Source: Phytopseudomonas dryadis (GTDB lineage: Bacteria > Pseudomonadota > Gammaproteobacteria > Pseudomonadales > Pseudomonadaceae). From it: 64,000 nucleotides of DNA. Where the stretch lies: assembly GCF_004327355.1 (NCBI RefSeq), contig NZ_QJUM01000024.1, positions 36,431 to 100,430 on the forward strand. Reading direction: 5' to 3'. Position 1 is the first letter of the stretch. Every line of letters begins with the position of its first letter. The position numbers and the translations under genes are program-made. Under the pieces are notes generated by a model that did no database searches, was not told the DNA's origin, and worked only from the letters and a program-made list of their open reading frames with translations. Shown here piece by piece: positions 1 to 8,541 of the stretch.

Positions 1-689
1 AGGTTGGCGTCCGCCAGCATGCCGTCGGCCGGCGAGGTGATGCCGATGGTGACGCGGTTATCGATCTGCCGGGCCATTTCGCCCAGCGCATCGACGGTGC
101 GCTCGGAAAGGTCGACTTGCGCATGGGCATGCACGATCTCGAAATACAGCTGCACCGCCTGGGCCGCCACGGACTGGCGCACGCCCCGCAACTGCTCGGC
201 GCTGGCCAGGTAGTCCGCGCGGGCCGAGGCGGTGAGCGCCGACAGACGGCCCCACAGATCCAGCTCCCAGCTCACGTCCAGGGCCAGGTCGTAGTTGTTG
301 CCGATGACCGCCGCGTTCTCCCCCGTCGAATCCGGCAGGTTCTGGCGCTGCCGCGTGGCTCCCGCGCCGAGGCCGACTTGCGGCAACTGGTCGGCCCGGT
401 TCATGCGCGCCTGGGCTTCGGCCATGCGCGAACGGGCCAGTGCCTGGGCCAGTCCTGGGTTCCTCTGCAATGCCGTGTTCACGAAGGCATCGAGCCGCGC
501 ATCGCCGAAGTCGCGCCACCAGAAATCCACTGGCGAATAATCCGCTCGATCGGCGGCGGCGAAGCCCGCAGGCAGGTCGAAAGGGACTTGCGCTGGCTCG
601 GGCTGCACGCTGGCACAGGCGCCGAGCAGGACGATCGAAGCCAGCAACAGGGGGCGGGATGCGATCGGCAAAGGGCGAACGGGTCCCAT
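1..689 (-). CDS. NodT-family outer-membrane efflux lipoprotein (5' part only)
   Basis: Reverse-strand reading from ATG at 689 gives an N-terminal signal peptide ending in the lipobox LLGAC (Cys about residue 25). It continues with the sequence pattern of TolC/NodT outer-membrane channel lipoproteins: a VDFWWRDFGDARLD-like segment, then long alpha-helical stretches including WELDLWGRLSA. Such proteins form the outer-membrane exit duct of tripartite RND or MFS efflux pumps. About 229 residues are present and the gene runs off the left edge, whereas full-length members are about 450-490 residues. The start overlaps the stop of the upstream tetR gene by one base (TGATG), so the two are cotranscribed and probably coupled. 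The pump partners are not in the window. Confidence 0.88.
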   Translation of the reverse strand, partial: MGPVRPLPIASRPLLLASIVLLGACASVQPEPAQVPFDLPAGFAAADRADYSPVDFWWRDFGDARLDAFVNTALQRNPGLAQALARSRMAEAQARMNRADQLPQVGLGAGATRQRQNLPDSTGENAAVIGNNYDLALDVSWELDLWGRLSALTASARADYLASAEQLRGVRQSVAAQAVQLYFEIVHAHAQVDLSERTVDALGEMARQIDNRVTIGITSPADGMLADAN

Positions 690-1354
690 CAGTTACCTCG
701 CCGGGCGAACAGGATCAGCAGCATTTCCCTGTGCGCGCTTCGAATCTCGGCAACTTCCCGCTCGGCCAGTTCTTCGCCAAACAGCAGTTGGGTGAGCAGG
801 GCGATCAGCACAGGCGCGGTGGCCAGGGAGAATTTCCTCGATACCGCGTTATCCGGTATCACGCCCTTGGCGACGCACTCATCGAGCTCGGCCTGCCGGC
901 GCGTGGCATGGGGCAACAGGATGTGCTCGTGCCAGTCGCGAAGCCGCTCCGGCGACCTGGCGCTCTCGGTGATGAGCAGTCGAAAGATCGCGCGAGCCCG
1001 CGGGTCGCCTATGGCCGCGTAGGCCATGTGCAGAAAGCGGTCGACGGTCTCTTCCAGCGATGCGCCCTCGCCCCACTGCCAATGGCTCTGGTTCGAGGGA
1101 GAAAAAATCGTATTGACGAACAGTGCTTCCAGAATCGCATCCTTGCTGGAGAAGTGGGCGTAGAGCCCCGCCTTGGTCAGGCCTACACGTTGCGCGATGC
1201 GCTCGACCGTGGCGCCCTCGAAGCCCACGGTGCTGAACTCCAGCAGCGCGGCATCGAGTATTTGCTGGCGCCTTTGCTCAGCGGACAGACGCACGCGTTT
1301 GCCCCTCGCCACAGGCTTGCTTGCTGTTCCCTCTGGCGCTGAATCCTGGGTCAT
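689..1354 (-). CDS. TetR/AcrR-family transcriptional regulator
   Basis: A 221-residue protein with a typical N-terminal TetR DNA-binding domain: LSAEQRRQQILDAALLEFS, then a helix-turn-helix about residues 47-68 (ATVERIAQRVGLTKAGLYAHF). The C-terminal half is the variable helical ligand-binding domain. Its stop codon overlaps the start of the outer-membrane efflux lipoprotein gene downstream, which suggests it represses its own operon and the pump in the manner of efflux TetR repressors. A candidate operator lies just upstream at 1407-1430. The inducer cannot be deduced. Confidence 0.92.
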   Translation of the reverse strand: MTQDSAPEGTASKPVARGKRVRLSAEQRRQQILDAALLEFSTVGFEGATVERIAQRVGLTKAGLYAHFSSKDAILEALFVNTIFSPSNQSHWQWGEGASLEETVDRFLHMAYAAIGDPRARAIFRLLITESARSPERLRDWHEHILLPHATRRQAELDECVAKGVIPDNAVSRKFSLATAPVLIALLTQLLFGEELAEREVAEIRSAHREMLLILFARRGN

Positions 1355-1406
1355 GTGGGGCGCGGACTACCGTTGACTGGTTTCGAAAAATGCGGGCGGA
1401 AACAAC

Positions 1407-1430
1407 GCTAACATACAAGCGGTAGTTAGC
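1407..1430. promoter_or_regulatory. Candidate TetR operator (inverted repeat)
   Basis: GCTAAC (1407-1412) is mirrored by GTTAGC (1425-1430) around a 12-base spacer. The site lies 53-76 bases upstream of the tetR start codon. The size and position suit autoregulation by a TetR dimer. This is inference from symmetry and position only. Confidence 0.45.
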
Positions 1431-1821
1431 AACGAAGCCTCTGTTACGAGGTTTTTCGCGCCCATATGCGTATGGAAGCGCTCGCTGAGCGGGGAGTGGC
1501 ATGCAGGCAGGGACAGGGGACGGCGCTCCCTCCACTCCCGAGCGGTCCAGGGGTGCATCCAAAAGGAGGGGGCGCCCGATAGCCGGCCCCACCCGGGCGA
1601 TCATGGGGGAAGCGTCGTCGCCCTATTTGCAGAAGGCCCGAGGGAACGGTAGCCTGAAACGCCTACCCTGCTTACCGGAGAAGGCCCCCCGGTGTTGTGG
1701 CGCGCCGCCGGCCGGCATGCGCTCCCAGCCTTACCACTCACACAAGGATCGATGGCAGGCCACGGGCAGTTCCCTCGTGTTTCGACGCCCTGCACGGCTT
1801 TCGGCTTATTGGAGGTATCCG
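1431..1821. other. Intergenic region before the AraC-type regulator
   Basis: About 390 bases between the divergent tetR and araC-like genes. The downstream reading frame stays open through part of it (from 1501), but the translation there is low-complexity and unlike the domain that follows. A strong GGAGG at 1811-1815 precedes TTG at 1822. I see no RNA gene or convincing hairpin, and the promoter of the regulator presumably lies here. Confidence 0.4.
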
Positions 1822-2592
1822 TTGGATCCCGTTACCCGCCGCACCCGGGAGGTCATGACCCGTTACCACAAGGCCTGGATCGAACGAGACGTCGAAAGCA
1901 TCCTGCAGCTCTATCACCCCGAGCTCGAATACTACGACTTCTTCAACAACCTGCGGCTCTCCTATGCCGACATGCAGGATTACGTCCGCACCGGCATGCC
2001 CAGGAATGCCGAGCAGCACATCGAGCATATCGACCGCATCCGGGTGGACGGCGACACGGCCTTCATCCAGTACTGCTCGCGCCTTTCGCTCAGGCGCAGC
2101 AGCCGCCTGGCCTCCTTCCGCGCCAGCGAGGCCATCACCGTCAAGGATGACCTGATCTGGCGTGTCCACGAATACGCCACCATGGTCCGCGACGAGCCGC
2201 TGGAAAGCCAGAGCAAGGTGCAACGCCTGGGACTGTCGAGGCAGCAGCTGAGTGTCATGCTGCTGGATCTGGAGCAGTTCTTCGCCACGCGCAAGACCTT
2301 CCTGGAAGCGGACTTCGATCTGACCCGGCTGGCCACGACCATCGGCTACACGCGCAACCAGATGTCCTACCTGCTCAATCAGGTGCTGGGCCAGAGCTTC
2401 TACCAGTACCTCAGCCAGGCGCGGATCGACTGGCTGCTCGAGCGCTTGCGGGAAAATCCGCGACTGCGTCCGGACGACCTCGCCTTCATGGCGGGTTTCA
2501 ATTCGCTGTCGGTGTTCTACCGCTGTTTCCGCGAACGCACGGGCATGTCGCCCAAGGCCTACATGAAGCAGCTGGCCAGCAAAAATTCCTGA
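1822..2592 (+). CDS. AraC-type regulator with N-terminal NTF2/SnoaL-like domain
   Basis: A 256-residue protein if started at TTG 1822, which sits six bases after a GGAGG. The frame is open further upstream but that stretch looks non-coding, and ATG 1855 is an alternative start. Residues about 10-120 read as a SnoaL/NTF2-like alpha+beta fold (RHHKAW-like start, ELEYYDFF, DGDTAFIQY, SEAITVKDDLIWRVHEY), a family that binds small ligands in a conical pocket. Residues about 150-250 are an AraC/XylS HTH domain (LTRLATTIGYTRNQMSYLLNQV and FMAGFNSLSVFYRCFRERTGMSPKAYM). Most AraC regulators carry a cupin or DJ-1-like sensor, so this pairing is unusual. It precedes the co-directional oxidase/ABC/dehydrogenase genes and is their likely activator. 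Confidence 0.8.
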   Translation: MDPVTRRTREVMTRYHKAWIERDVESILQLYHPELEYYDFFNNLRLSYADMQDYVRTGMPRNAEQHIEHIDRIRVDGDTAFIQYCSRLSLRRSSRLASFRASEAITVKDDLIWRVHEYATMVRDEPLESQSKVQRLGLSRQQLSVMLLDLEQFFATRKTFLEADFDLTRLATTIGYTRNQMSYLLNQVLGQSFYQYLSQARIDWLLERLRENPRLRPDDLAFMAGFNSLSVFYRCFRERTGMSPKAYMKQLASKNS

Positions 2593-2664
2593 CGGGCACG
2601 GAAGAAAGACGCCGGGCCGCCCGCACTCCTAACCTCCGTCATGCACGTTGATTGGGAGTCGCAA

Positions 2665-4071
2665 ATGCCGGCCTGGAAACATGTCAGTCTGTGGATGGAT
2701 CAGCTTGGCGAGACGGTCGCCGCTCGTCCCTGCCTGGATCAGGATCGCGATGTGGACGTCGCCATCATCGGCGCCGGCTTCACCGGCCTGTGGACGGCGT
2801 ACTACCTCAAGCGCCAGGCGCAGCAGCTCAACATCGTCGTCCTCGAAGCCCAGACCAGCGGTTTCGGCGCCTCCGGCCGCAACGGCGGCTGGCTGATCGG
2901 CGGGATGCTCGGCGAGGCACGCCTTCTCGGCCACCTGAGCGCCGAACGACGCAGGCAGGCGTACCGGCTGTTGCAGGCCATCCCCGACGAGGTTCAGGGC
3001 GTCCTCCAGCGTGAGGGGATCGATTGCCACTACCGCAAGGCGGGCATGCTCAACTGCGCGGCGCGCTACCCGGAACAGGCGACCCGCCTGCGCCAGGAGT
3101 TGCAGGCCCTGTACGAAGAGGGCCACGACGAAAACGATTACCGCTGGCTGGATCAGCAGGAGCTGGCGGCCCAGGTGCGCATCCCCGGCGCCTATGGCGC
3201 GATCTACTCGCCGCATTGCGCGACCATCAGCCCCGCCCGCCTGGTGCGCGGCCTGGCCGATGCCGTCGAACGCCTCGGCGTGAGCATCCATGACCAGAGC
3301 CCGGTCAGCGACTGGCGCGGCCGTGAAATCCGTACCGACAAGGCGCGCATCCGCGCGCAATGGGTGGTGCCCGCCGTGGAAGGCTACGCCGCGGATTTCG
3401 CCGCCCTGAAAAGAATCCAGATCCCCGTTCAGAGCATGCTGGTGGCCACCGAGCCGCTGTCGGCGGAGCGCTGGGAGCAGATCGGCCTCGACCGGGGCCA
3501 GGCCTTGTGCGAGCACAGCCGCCAGGTCACCTACGCCCAGCGAACCCTGGACGACCGCCTGGTGTTCGGCGCCCGGGGCGGGTATCGCTTTGGCGGTCGC
3601 CTGCGCGCGGACTTCCAGCTCAGCGAGGATGAAATAGGCCTGCGCCGCATGCTCATGGAATCGCTCTTCCCCTCGCTACGCGGTGTTCACCTGACCCACG
3701 CCTGGGGCGGCAACCTGGGCATGGCCCGCCGCTTTCGCCCGCACATGCTGTGCGACAGGCAACAGGGCCTGGCCCTGGCCGGCGGTTTCGGTGGCGAGGG
3801 CGTGGGCGCCACGCACCTGGCGGGCCAGACCCTCGCCGACCTGATCCTCGAGCGCGCGACCAGCCGCGTCGAACAGCCCTGGGTGATCCGGGAGAAGCCC
3901 CTGTCGACACTGTCGACCTGGGAACCCGAACCCTGCCGCTGGCTTGCCTACAAGGGAATCATGTCGGCATTCGCCAATGAGGATCGCCTGCTGGCGGACC
4001 CGAACACCGCGCCCTGGCGCAGGACGCTGGCGAGCAGCATTGCCGCGAGCCTGGAACGGCTGATGCGCTGA
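2665..4071 (+). CDS. FAD-dependent amine/amino-acid oxidoreductase (DAO family)
   Basis: A 468-residue protein from ATG 2665, chosen because GGGAG lies seven bases upstream; ATG 2641 has no such site. DVAIIGAGFTGLWTAYYL (GxGxxG at residues 36-41) is the FAD-binding Rossmann motif, and GFGASGRNGGWL is the second conserved FAD segment. The C-terminal GFGGEGVGATHLAGQTLADLIL closes the fold. These mark the DAO superfamily in the PuuB-like (gamma-glutamylputrescine oxidase) branch, which oxidises C-N bonds to imines. Neighbours are an amino-acid ABC importer, a RidA imine deaminase and an MmsA-type dehydrogenase, so it likely oxidises the imported amine to an imine/semialdehyde. The substrate is not determined. 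Confidence 0.85.
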   Translation: MPAWKHVSLWMDQLGETVAARPCLDQDRDVDVAIIGAGFTGLWTAYYLKRQAQQLNIVVLEAQTSGFGASGRNGGWLIGGMLGEARLLGHLSAERRRQAYRLLQAIPDEVQGVLQREGIDCHYRKAGMLNCAARYPEQATRLRQELQALYEEGHDENDYRWLDQQELAAQVRIPGAYGAIYSPHCATISPARLVRGLADAVERLGVSIHDQSPVSDWRGREIRTDKARIRAQWVVPAVEGYAADFAALKRIQIPVQSMLVATEPLSAERWEQIGLDRGQALCEHSRQVTYAQRTLDDRLVFGARGGYRFGGRLRADFQLSEDEIGLRRMLMESLFPSLRGVHLTHAWGGNLGMARRFRPHMLCDRQQGLALAGGFGGEGVGATHLAGQTLADLILERATSRVEQPWVIREKPLSTLSTWEPEPCRWLAYKGIMSAFANEDRLLADPNTAPWRRTLASSIAASLERLMR

Positions 4072-4225
4072 ACCGAATCACCCATAAGAAAGAGCCACAC
4101 GACTGCCGGCGCAGAGCCGGCCCGCAACACTTGCCAACTGCCTAGAACGCCTCGTGATGCCGGTACGCACCCGCCGCCGGCCGCGGGGTGTTCAGTTCCA
4201 ATATCAATAATGAAAGGAGTTGACC

Positions 4226-5035
4226 ATGTCCACGCAGTGCACACTCAGCAAGTCCCGGTTCAACAAGACCGCAGCGGGCCTCGGCCGCATCCTGCGCCCG
4301 TTCACCTCGCTGTTGCTGGCCGGCTCGCTGGCCTTCGCCGGCACCGTCCAGGCCCAGACCTACAAGGTCGGCACGACCACCTCCGGCATGCCCTTCACCT
4401 TCCTCGACCTGGGCTCGGAAGAAATCCAGGGCTTCGTTCCGGATCTCATGCAGGCCCTGGCCGACGAGCAGGGTTTCACCTACGAGCTGGTGCCCAGCCG
4501 CTTCGACTCGCTGATCCCGGCCATCGGCACCGGCAAGGTCCAGATCATCGCCGCGCCCATGTACATCACCGAGGAAAGGGAGAAGGTCGTCGACTTCACC
4601 CAGCCCATCTACACCTATGGCGAAGGCTTGCTGCAGCAGGCCGACGATACCACCGACTACCGCAGCCTCGACGATCTGAAGGGCAAGGTCGTCGGCCTCG
4701 AAACCGGCACGACCTTCATCGAAATCCTGCGCAAACGTGGCGACATCAAGGACATCAAGACGTACGGCTCGTCGGTGGACCTGATGCGCGACGTGGCCCT
4801 CGGCCGCGCCGATGTCGGCCTGTGGGATGCGCCGATCCTCGCCTTCCAGTTGCAGAAAAACCCCAACGCCAAGCTGAAGATGGCACCCGACTACCGCGCC
4901 CAGATGGCCGGCAGCATCGGCTTCTCCGTCAAGGATGGCGATAGCGAGCTGTTGAAGAAGCTCAATGACGGCCTCGACGCGCTGAAGCAGGATGGCCGCC
5001 TCGACGCCCTGTTGAAGAAGTGGACGCTCGAGTGA
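4226..5035 (+). CDS. ABC transporter periplasmic amino-acid-binding protein
   Basis: A 269-residue protein from ATG 4226, preceded by AAAGGAG at 4213-4219. It has a long Sec signal peptide with probable cleavage after VQA (residue 43). The mature part is a type-II periplasmic binding protein of the polar amino-acid family (PF00497): TYKVGTTTSGMPFTFLD, GFVPDLMQALADEQGF, ITEEREKVVDFTQPIY and GLETGTTFIEIL. It captures the substrate for the permease and ATPase that follow. The gap after the FAD oxidase gene (4072-4225) may hold a separate promoter or processing site. It includes a GCCGGC-GCAGA-GCCGGC stem. Confidence 0.9.
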   Translation: MSTQCTLSKSRFNKTAAGLGRILRPFTSLLLAGSLAFAGTVQAQTYKVGTTTSGMPFTFLDLGSEEIQGFVPDLMQALADEQGFTYELVPSRFDSLIPAIGTGKVQIIAAPMYITEEREKVVDFTQPIYTYGEGLLQQADDTTDYRSLDDLKGKVVGLETGTTFIEILRKRGDIKDIKTYGSSVDLMRDVALGRADVGLWDAPILAFQLQKNPNAKLKMAPDYRAQMAGSIGFSVKDGDSELLKKLNDGLDALKQDGRLDALLKKWTLE

Positions 5036-5089
5036 CATCGGGTTCTCGAACCGCTGGTTCCTTTCAAGCTGTGACGAGATCGCCTAGTC

Positions 5090-5731
5090 ATGATGGATAA
5101 CGTTCTTCAGTTCCTGCCGCTGCTGCTGGCGGCCTCGGTGGTGACGGTGAAGGTTTCGCTGCTGGCCCTGCTCGTGAGCAGCGGGTTGGGCCTCGTTCTG
5201 GCGTTGCTGAAACTCTCGCCCAAGCGGGCGCTTGCTTATCCGGCAGGCGCCATGATCAACATCATCCGGGGTCTGCCGATCCTGATCGTGCTGTTCTACA
5301 TGTACTTCGTCCTGCCGGAGCTGGGTATCGACCTGACGGCTTTCGAGGCTGGCGTACTCGGCCTCGGGATCGGCTATGCGGGCTACCAGGCGGAAATCTT
5401 CCGTGCCGGCATCCAGGCCGTCGACCAGGGCCAGGTCGAGGCGGCCAAGGCCATCGGCATGAAGTCCAGCATGACCATGCGCCGGGTCGTGCTGCCGCAG
5501 GCCCTGCGCATCAGCCTGCCGCCCTACGCCAACACCTTCACGATGATCCTCAAGGATTCGTCGCTGGTCTCGACCATCACGGTGGCGGAGATGACCCATG
5601 CCGGACAGCTGATCGCCTCCGCCACCTTCCAGAATCTGACGGTTTACACCCTGACCGCCCTGCTCTACCTCGCCATGAGCCTGCCGCTGCTGTTCCTGGT
5701 CGGCTGGCTCGAACGGCACCTGCGTCGATAA
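5090..5731 (+). CDS. ABC transporter permease, polar amino-acid type (HisM/GlnP family)
   Basis: A 213-residue integral membrane protein with about five hydrophobic segments. It carries the family loop that contacts the ATPase (QVEAAKAIGMKSSMTMRRVVLPQALRISLPP, about residues 119-149). RGLPILIVLFYMYF is typical of HisM/GlnP/ArtQ permeases. Only one permease is present, so it probably forms a homodimer. A second ATG at 5093 is possible and does not change the interpretation. The gene sits 54 bases after the binding protein and 14 before the ATPase. Confidence 0.92.
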   Translation: MMDNVLQFLPLLLAASVVTVKVSLLALLVSSGLGLVLALLKLSPKRALAYPAGAMINIIRGLPILIVLFYMYFVLPELGIDLTAFEAGVLGLGIGYAGYQAEIFRAGIQAVDQGQVEAAKAIGMKSSMTMRRVVLPQALRISLPPYANTFTMILKDSSLVSTITVAEMTHAGQLIASATFQNLTVYTLTALLYLAMSLPLLFLVGWLERHLRR

Positions 5732-5745
5732 GGGAGGGAGTTTCC

Positions 5746-6513
5746 ATGATCAAGCTATCCAACGTGCGCAAGCACTACGGCAACCTCGAGGTGCTCAAGG
5801 GCATCAGCCTGGAAGTGGCCAGCGGCGAAGTGGTCTGCCTCATCGGCCCCTCGGGCTCCGGCAAGTCGACCCTGCTGCGTTGCATCAATGCCCTGGAAAC
5901 CTACGACGGCGGCGACATCCTCATCGGCGACAAGCGCGTCGATGCGCGGAGCAAGGACATCCACGAGTTGCGCACCCAGGTGGGCATGGTGTTCCAGCGC
6001 TTCAACCTGTTCCCCCACCGCACGGTGCTGGAGAACGTCATCGAAGGCGCCGTGCACGTTCGCCGTGAACGCAAGCAGCACGCCATCGACTACGCCATGG
6101 CGCTGCTGGACAAAGTCGGCCTGCACAGCAAGCGGGACTGCAAGCCCCAGCAGCTTTCCGGCGGGCAGCAGCAACGGGTGGCCATCGCCCGCGCCCTGGC
6201 CATGCGGCCGGCGGCGTTGCTGTTCGACGAACCCACCTCCGCGCTCGATCCGGAACTGGTCGGCGACGTGCTGGGCGTCATGCGCGAGCTGGCCGACGAG
6301 GGCATGACCATGGTCGTGGTCACCCATGAAATGGGCTTCGCCCGCGAGGTCGCGGACAAGGTCTGCTTCCTCTACGACGGGGTCATCGCCGAGAGCGGGC
6401 CCGCGGCCCAGGTACTCGAGGCGCCACAGCATCCACGCACCCAGGACTTCCTGCGTCGCGTTCACCGGCACACGCCGCCCATCCCCCTCACTCCAGCAGA
6501 GACTTCCGCATGA
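5746..6513 (+). CDS. ABC transporter ATP-binding protein, polar amino-acid type
   Basis: A 255-residue ATPase with all hallmarks: Walker A GPSGSGKS (34-41), Q-loop MVFQRFNLFPH, signature LSGGQQQR (about 137), Walker B ALLFDEP (about 157-163) and H-loop VTHEM. FNLFPHRTVLENV is typical of GlnQ/HisP importers. RBS GGAGGGAG at about 5733-5740. Its end overlaps the ridA start by four bases (ATGA), coupling importer and enzyme expression. Confidence 0.94.
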   Translation: MIKLSNVRKHYGNLEVLKGISLEVASGEVVCLIGPSGSGKSTLLRCINALETYDGGDILIGDKRVDARSKDIHELRTQVGMVFQRFNLFPHRTVLENVIEGAVHVRRERKQHAIDYAMALLDKVGLHSKRDCKPQQLSGGQQQRVAIARALAMRPAALLFDEPTSALDPELVGDVLGVMRELADEGMTMVVVTHEMGFAREVADKVCFLYDGVIAESGPAAQVLEAPQHPRTQDFLRRVHRHTPPIPLTPAETSA

Positions 6514-6872
6514 CCTCTATCAAACGCATCCAGCCCTATTCCGGGCTACTCAGCCATGCCTCCGTCTACAACGGCGTGGTCTACGTGACCGGCCAGGTCG
6601 CCGATGACTGCGGCCAGGATGTCCACGGCCAGACCGAGCAGATCCTGGCGCGCATCGACGCCTTGCTGGCCGAGGCCGGCTCCGACAAGAGCCATGTGCT
6701 CTTCGCCCAGGTGTGGCTCAAGCACGCCGTGCAGGACTTCGAGGAGATGAACAGGGCCTGGCGCAGCTGGGCGCCGCAGCAGTCGCTGCCCAGCCGCGCC
6801 ACCGTCGAAGCCAACATGGCCGGCGAGGACATCCTCGTCGAGATCGCGGTTCAGGCGGCCGTCAAGGCCTGA
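6510..6872 (+). CDS. RidA/YjgF/UK114-family protein (probable imine deaminase)
   Basis: A 120-residue single-domain protein with the family C-terminal block LPSRATVEANMAGEDILVEIAVQA. In RidA the Arg of the RATVE segment holds the substrate carboxylate. RidA proteins hydrolyse reactive enamines/imines to ketones or aldehydes plus ammonia. Its place between an FAD oxidase/importer and a semialdehyde dehydrogenase, with a four-base overlap to the ATPase gene, suggests it speeds hydrolysis of the oxidase's imine product. It is probably a pathway-specific member rather than housekeeping RidA. Confidence 0.87.
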   Translation: MTSIKRIQPYSGLLSHASVYNGVVYVTGQVADDCGQDVHGQTEQILARIDALLAEAGSDKSHVLFAQVWLKHAVQDFEEMNRAWRSWAPQQSLPSRATVEANMAGEDILVEIAVQAAVKA

Positions 6873-6893
6873 GGCCTTCGCCCATCATCTGAC

Positions 6894-6911
6894 GCCGGGT
6901 ACGTACCCGGC
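6894..6911. promoter_or_regulatory. Perfect 18-bp palindrome between ridA and mmsA-like genes
   Basis: GCCGGGTACGTACCCGGC is self-complementary with no loop. It lies in the 54-base gap, 15 bases before the mmsA-like start codon. It could be a protein-binding site or an mRNA hairpin setting relative expression. There is no direct evidence for either. Confidence 0.3.
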
Positions 6912-6926
6912 CCTTGCGGAGCAACC

Positions 6927-8426
6927 ATGACGAAAAGAATCCCCCACCTGATCGACGACAGCCACGTGGTGAGTACGGGGCGCAGCGCCGATGTCTACAA
7001 CCCTTCCACCGGGCAGGTCATCGCCCAGGTCGGCCTGGCCGATGCCGATGTGCTGCGCCAGGCCATCGACGCGGCCAGCGCGGCCTACCCCGCCTGGCGC
7101 AACACGCCGCCGGCCAAACGCGCCCAGATCATGTTCCGCTTCAAGCAATTGCTGGAGACGCACGAAGCGGCCATCGCCCGCCTGATCAGCGAAGAACACG
7201 GCAAGACCCTGGAAGACGCCGCCGGCGAACTCAAGCGCGGCATCGAGAACGTCGAATACGCCTGCGCCGCGCCGGAACTGCTCAAGGGCGAATACAGCCG
7301 TAACGTCGGCCCCAACATCGACGCCTGGAGCGACTTCCAGCCGCTCGGCGTGGTCGCCGGCATCACCCCGTTCAACTTCCCGGCCATGGTCCCGCTGTGG
7401 ATGTATCCACTGGCGATCGTCTGCGGCAACTGCTTCATCCTCAAACCGTCGGAGCGTACCCCCAGCGCCACCCTGTACATCGCCGAACTGCTCAATGAGG
7501 CCGGTCTGCCCAAGGGCGTCCTGAACGTCGTGCAGGGCGACAAGCAGGTTGTGGATGCCCTGATCGAGGCCCCGCAAGTCAAGGCGTTGAGCTTCGTCGG
7601 CTCGACGCCGATCGCCGAGTACATCTACAGCGAGGGCACCAAGCGCGGCAAACGCGTGCAGGCGCTCGGCGGCGCGAAGAACCATGCCGTGGTGCTGCCG
7701 GATGCCGACCTGGACAACACCGTCAACGCGCTGATGGGCGCCGCCTACGGCTCCTGCGGCGAACGCTGCATGGCGATCTCGGTGGTGGTGGCCGTGGGCG
7801 ACCAGGTCGCCGACAGCCTGGTCGACAAGCTGCTGCCGAAAATCCGCGGGCTGAACATCGGCGCCGGCACCTCCGTCGGCCTGGACATGGGCCCGCTGGT
7901 CAGCGCGGCAGCGCGGGACAAGGTGGTGGGCTACATCGCCAGCGGCGTCGAACAGGGCGCCAGGCTGTTGCTGGATGGCCGCGACCTGAAGGTGCGGGGC
8001 AACGAGGCAGGCTTCTTCGTCGGCGGCACCCTCTTCGATCACGTCACGCCCGGGATGACCATCTACCAGGAGGAAATCTTCGGCCCGGTGCTGTGCATCG
8101 TGCGGGTCGCCAGCCTGGAGGAGGCGATGGCCCTGATCAACGCCCACGAATACGGCAACGGCACCTGCATCTTCACCCGCGATGGCGAGGCGGCCCGGCT
8201 GTTCTGCGACGAGATCGAGGTCGGCATGGTCGGCGTCAACGTACCGCTGCCGGTACCGGTGAGCTACCACAGCTTCGGCGGCTGGAAGCGCTCGCTGTTC
8301 GGCGACCTGCACGCCTACGGCCCGGACGGCGTGCGCTTCTACACCCGGCGCAAGTCGATCACCCAGCGCTGGGTCAAGCGCAAGAGCCATGAGGCGGCGC
8401 AGTTCGCCTTTCCCAGCAACGGCTGA
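6927..8426 (+). CDS. mmsA: CoA-acylating (methyl)malonate-semialdehyde dehydrogenase
   Basis: A 499-residue aldehyde dehydrogenase. SCGERCMAIS places the catalytic Cys at residue 281, and the GERCM context is characteristic of MmsA/IolA enzymes. Other family segments are FNFPAMVPLWMYPLAI, KPSERTPSA, SFVGSTPIAEYIY, QEEIFGPVL and SFGGWKRSLFGD. MmsA converts malonate or methylmalonate semialdehyde plus CoA and NAD+ to acetyl- or propionyl-CoA. RBS GGAG at 6918-6921. As the last gene of the cluster it implies that upstream amine oxidation delivers a 3-carbon-type semialdehyde, as beta-alanine or 3-aminoisobutyrate would. The canonical mmsA of valine catabolism may lie elsewhere, so this could be a paralogue. 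Confidence 0.88.
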   Translation: MTKRIPHLIDDSHVVSTGRSADVYNPSTGQVIAQVGLADADVLRQAIDAASAAYPAWRNTPPAKRAQIMFRFKQLLETHEAAIARLISEEHGKTLEDAAGELKRGIENVEYACAAPELLKGEYSRNVGPNIDAWSDFQPLGVVAGITPFNFPAMVPLWMYPLAIVCGNCFILKPSERTPSATLYIAELLNEAGLPKGVLNVVQGDKQVVDALIEAPQVKALSFVGSTPIAEYIYSEGTKRGKRVQALGGAKNHAVVLPDADLDNTVNALMGAAYGSCGERCMAISVVVAVGDQVADSLVDKLLPKIRGLNIGAGTSVGLDMGPLVSAAARDKVVGYIASGVEQGARLLLDGRDLKVRGNEAGFFVGGTLFDHVTPGMTIYQEEIFGPVLCIVRVASLEEAMALINAHEYGNGTCIFTRDGEAARLFCDEIEVGMVGVNVPLPVPVSYHSFGGWKRSLFGDLHAYGPDGVRFYTRRKSITQRWVKRKSHEAAQFAFPSNG

Positions 8427-8436
8427 TCGCGGGACC

Positions 8437-8475
8437 AGGAGCACGGCGGGCCTGGCAGGCCACGCCCGTGCTCCT
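8437..8475. terminator. Strong hairpin between convergent operons
   Basis: AGGAGCACGG (8437-8446) pairs with CCGTGCTCCT (8466-8475), and the loop can form an inner GGCCT/AGGCC stem. It sits between the converging mmsA-like and glxA-like genes, where a bidirectional terminator is expected. No clear T-run follows on either strand, so the terminator role is inferred from position. Confidence 0.5.
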
Positions 8476-8541
8476 CGCCTCGGCCTATCTTCCGGGCATT
8501 CGGTCAGGCACCGCCCTCGAGCCGATCGGGCTGAACGACAT

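Noticed and set aside
1501..1821. N-terminal extension of the AraC-type regulator
   Set aside because: The frame is open but the extension is low-complexity with no ribosome site at its start, whereas TTG 1822 has GGAGG.
6885..8444. A 519-codon minus-strand frame antisense to mmsA
   Set aside because: No signature; mmsA on the plus strand has full aldehyde dehydrogenase motifs, including the catalytic Cys.
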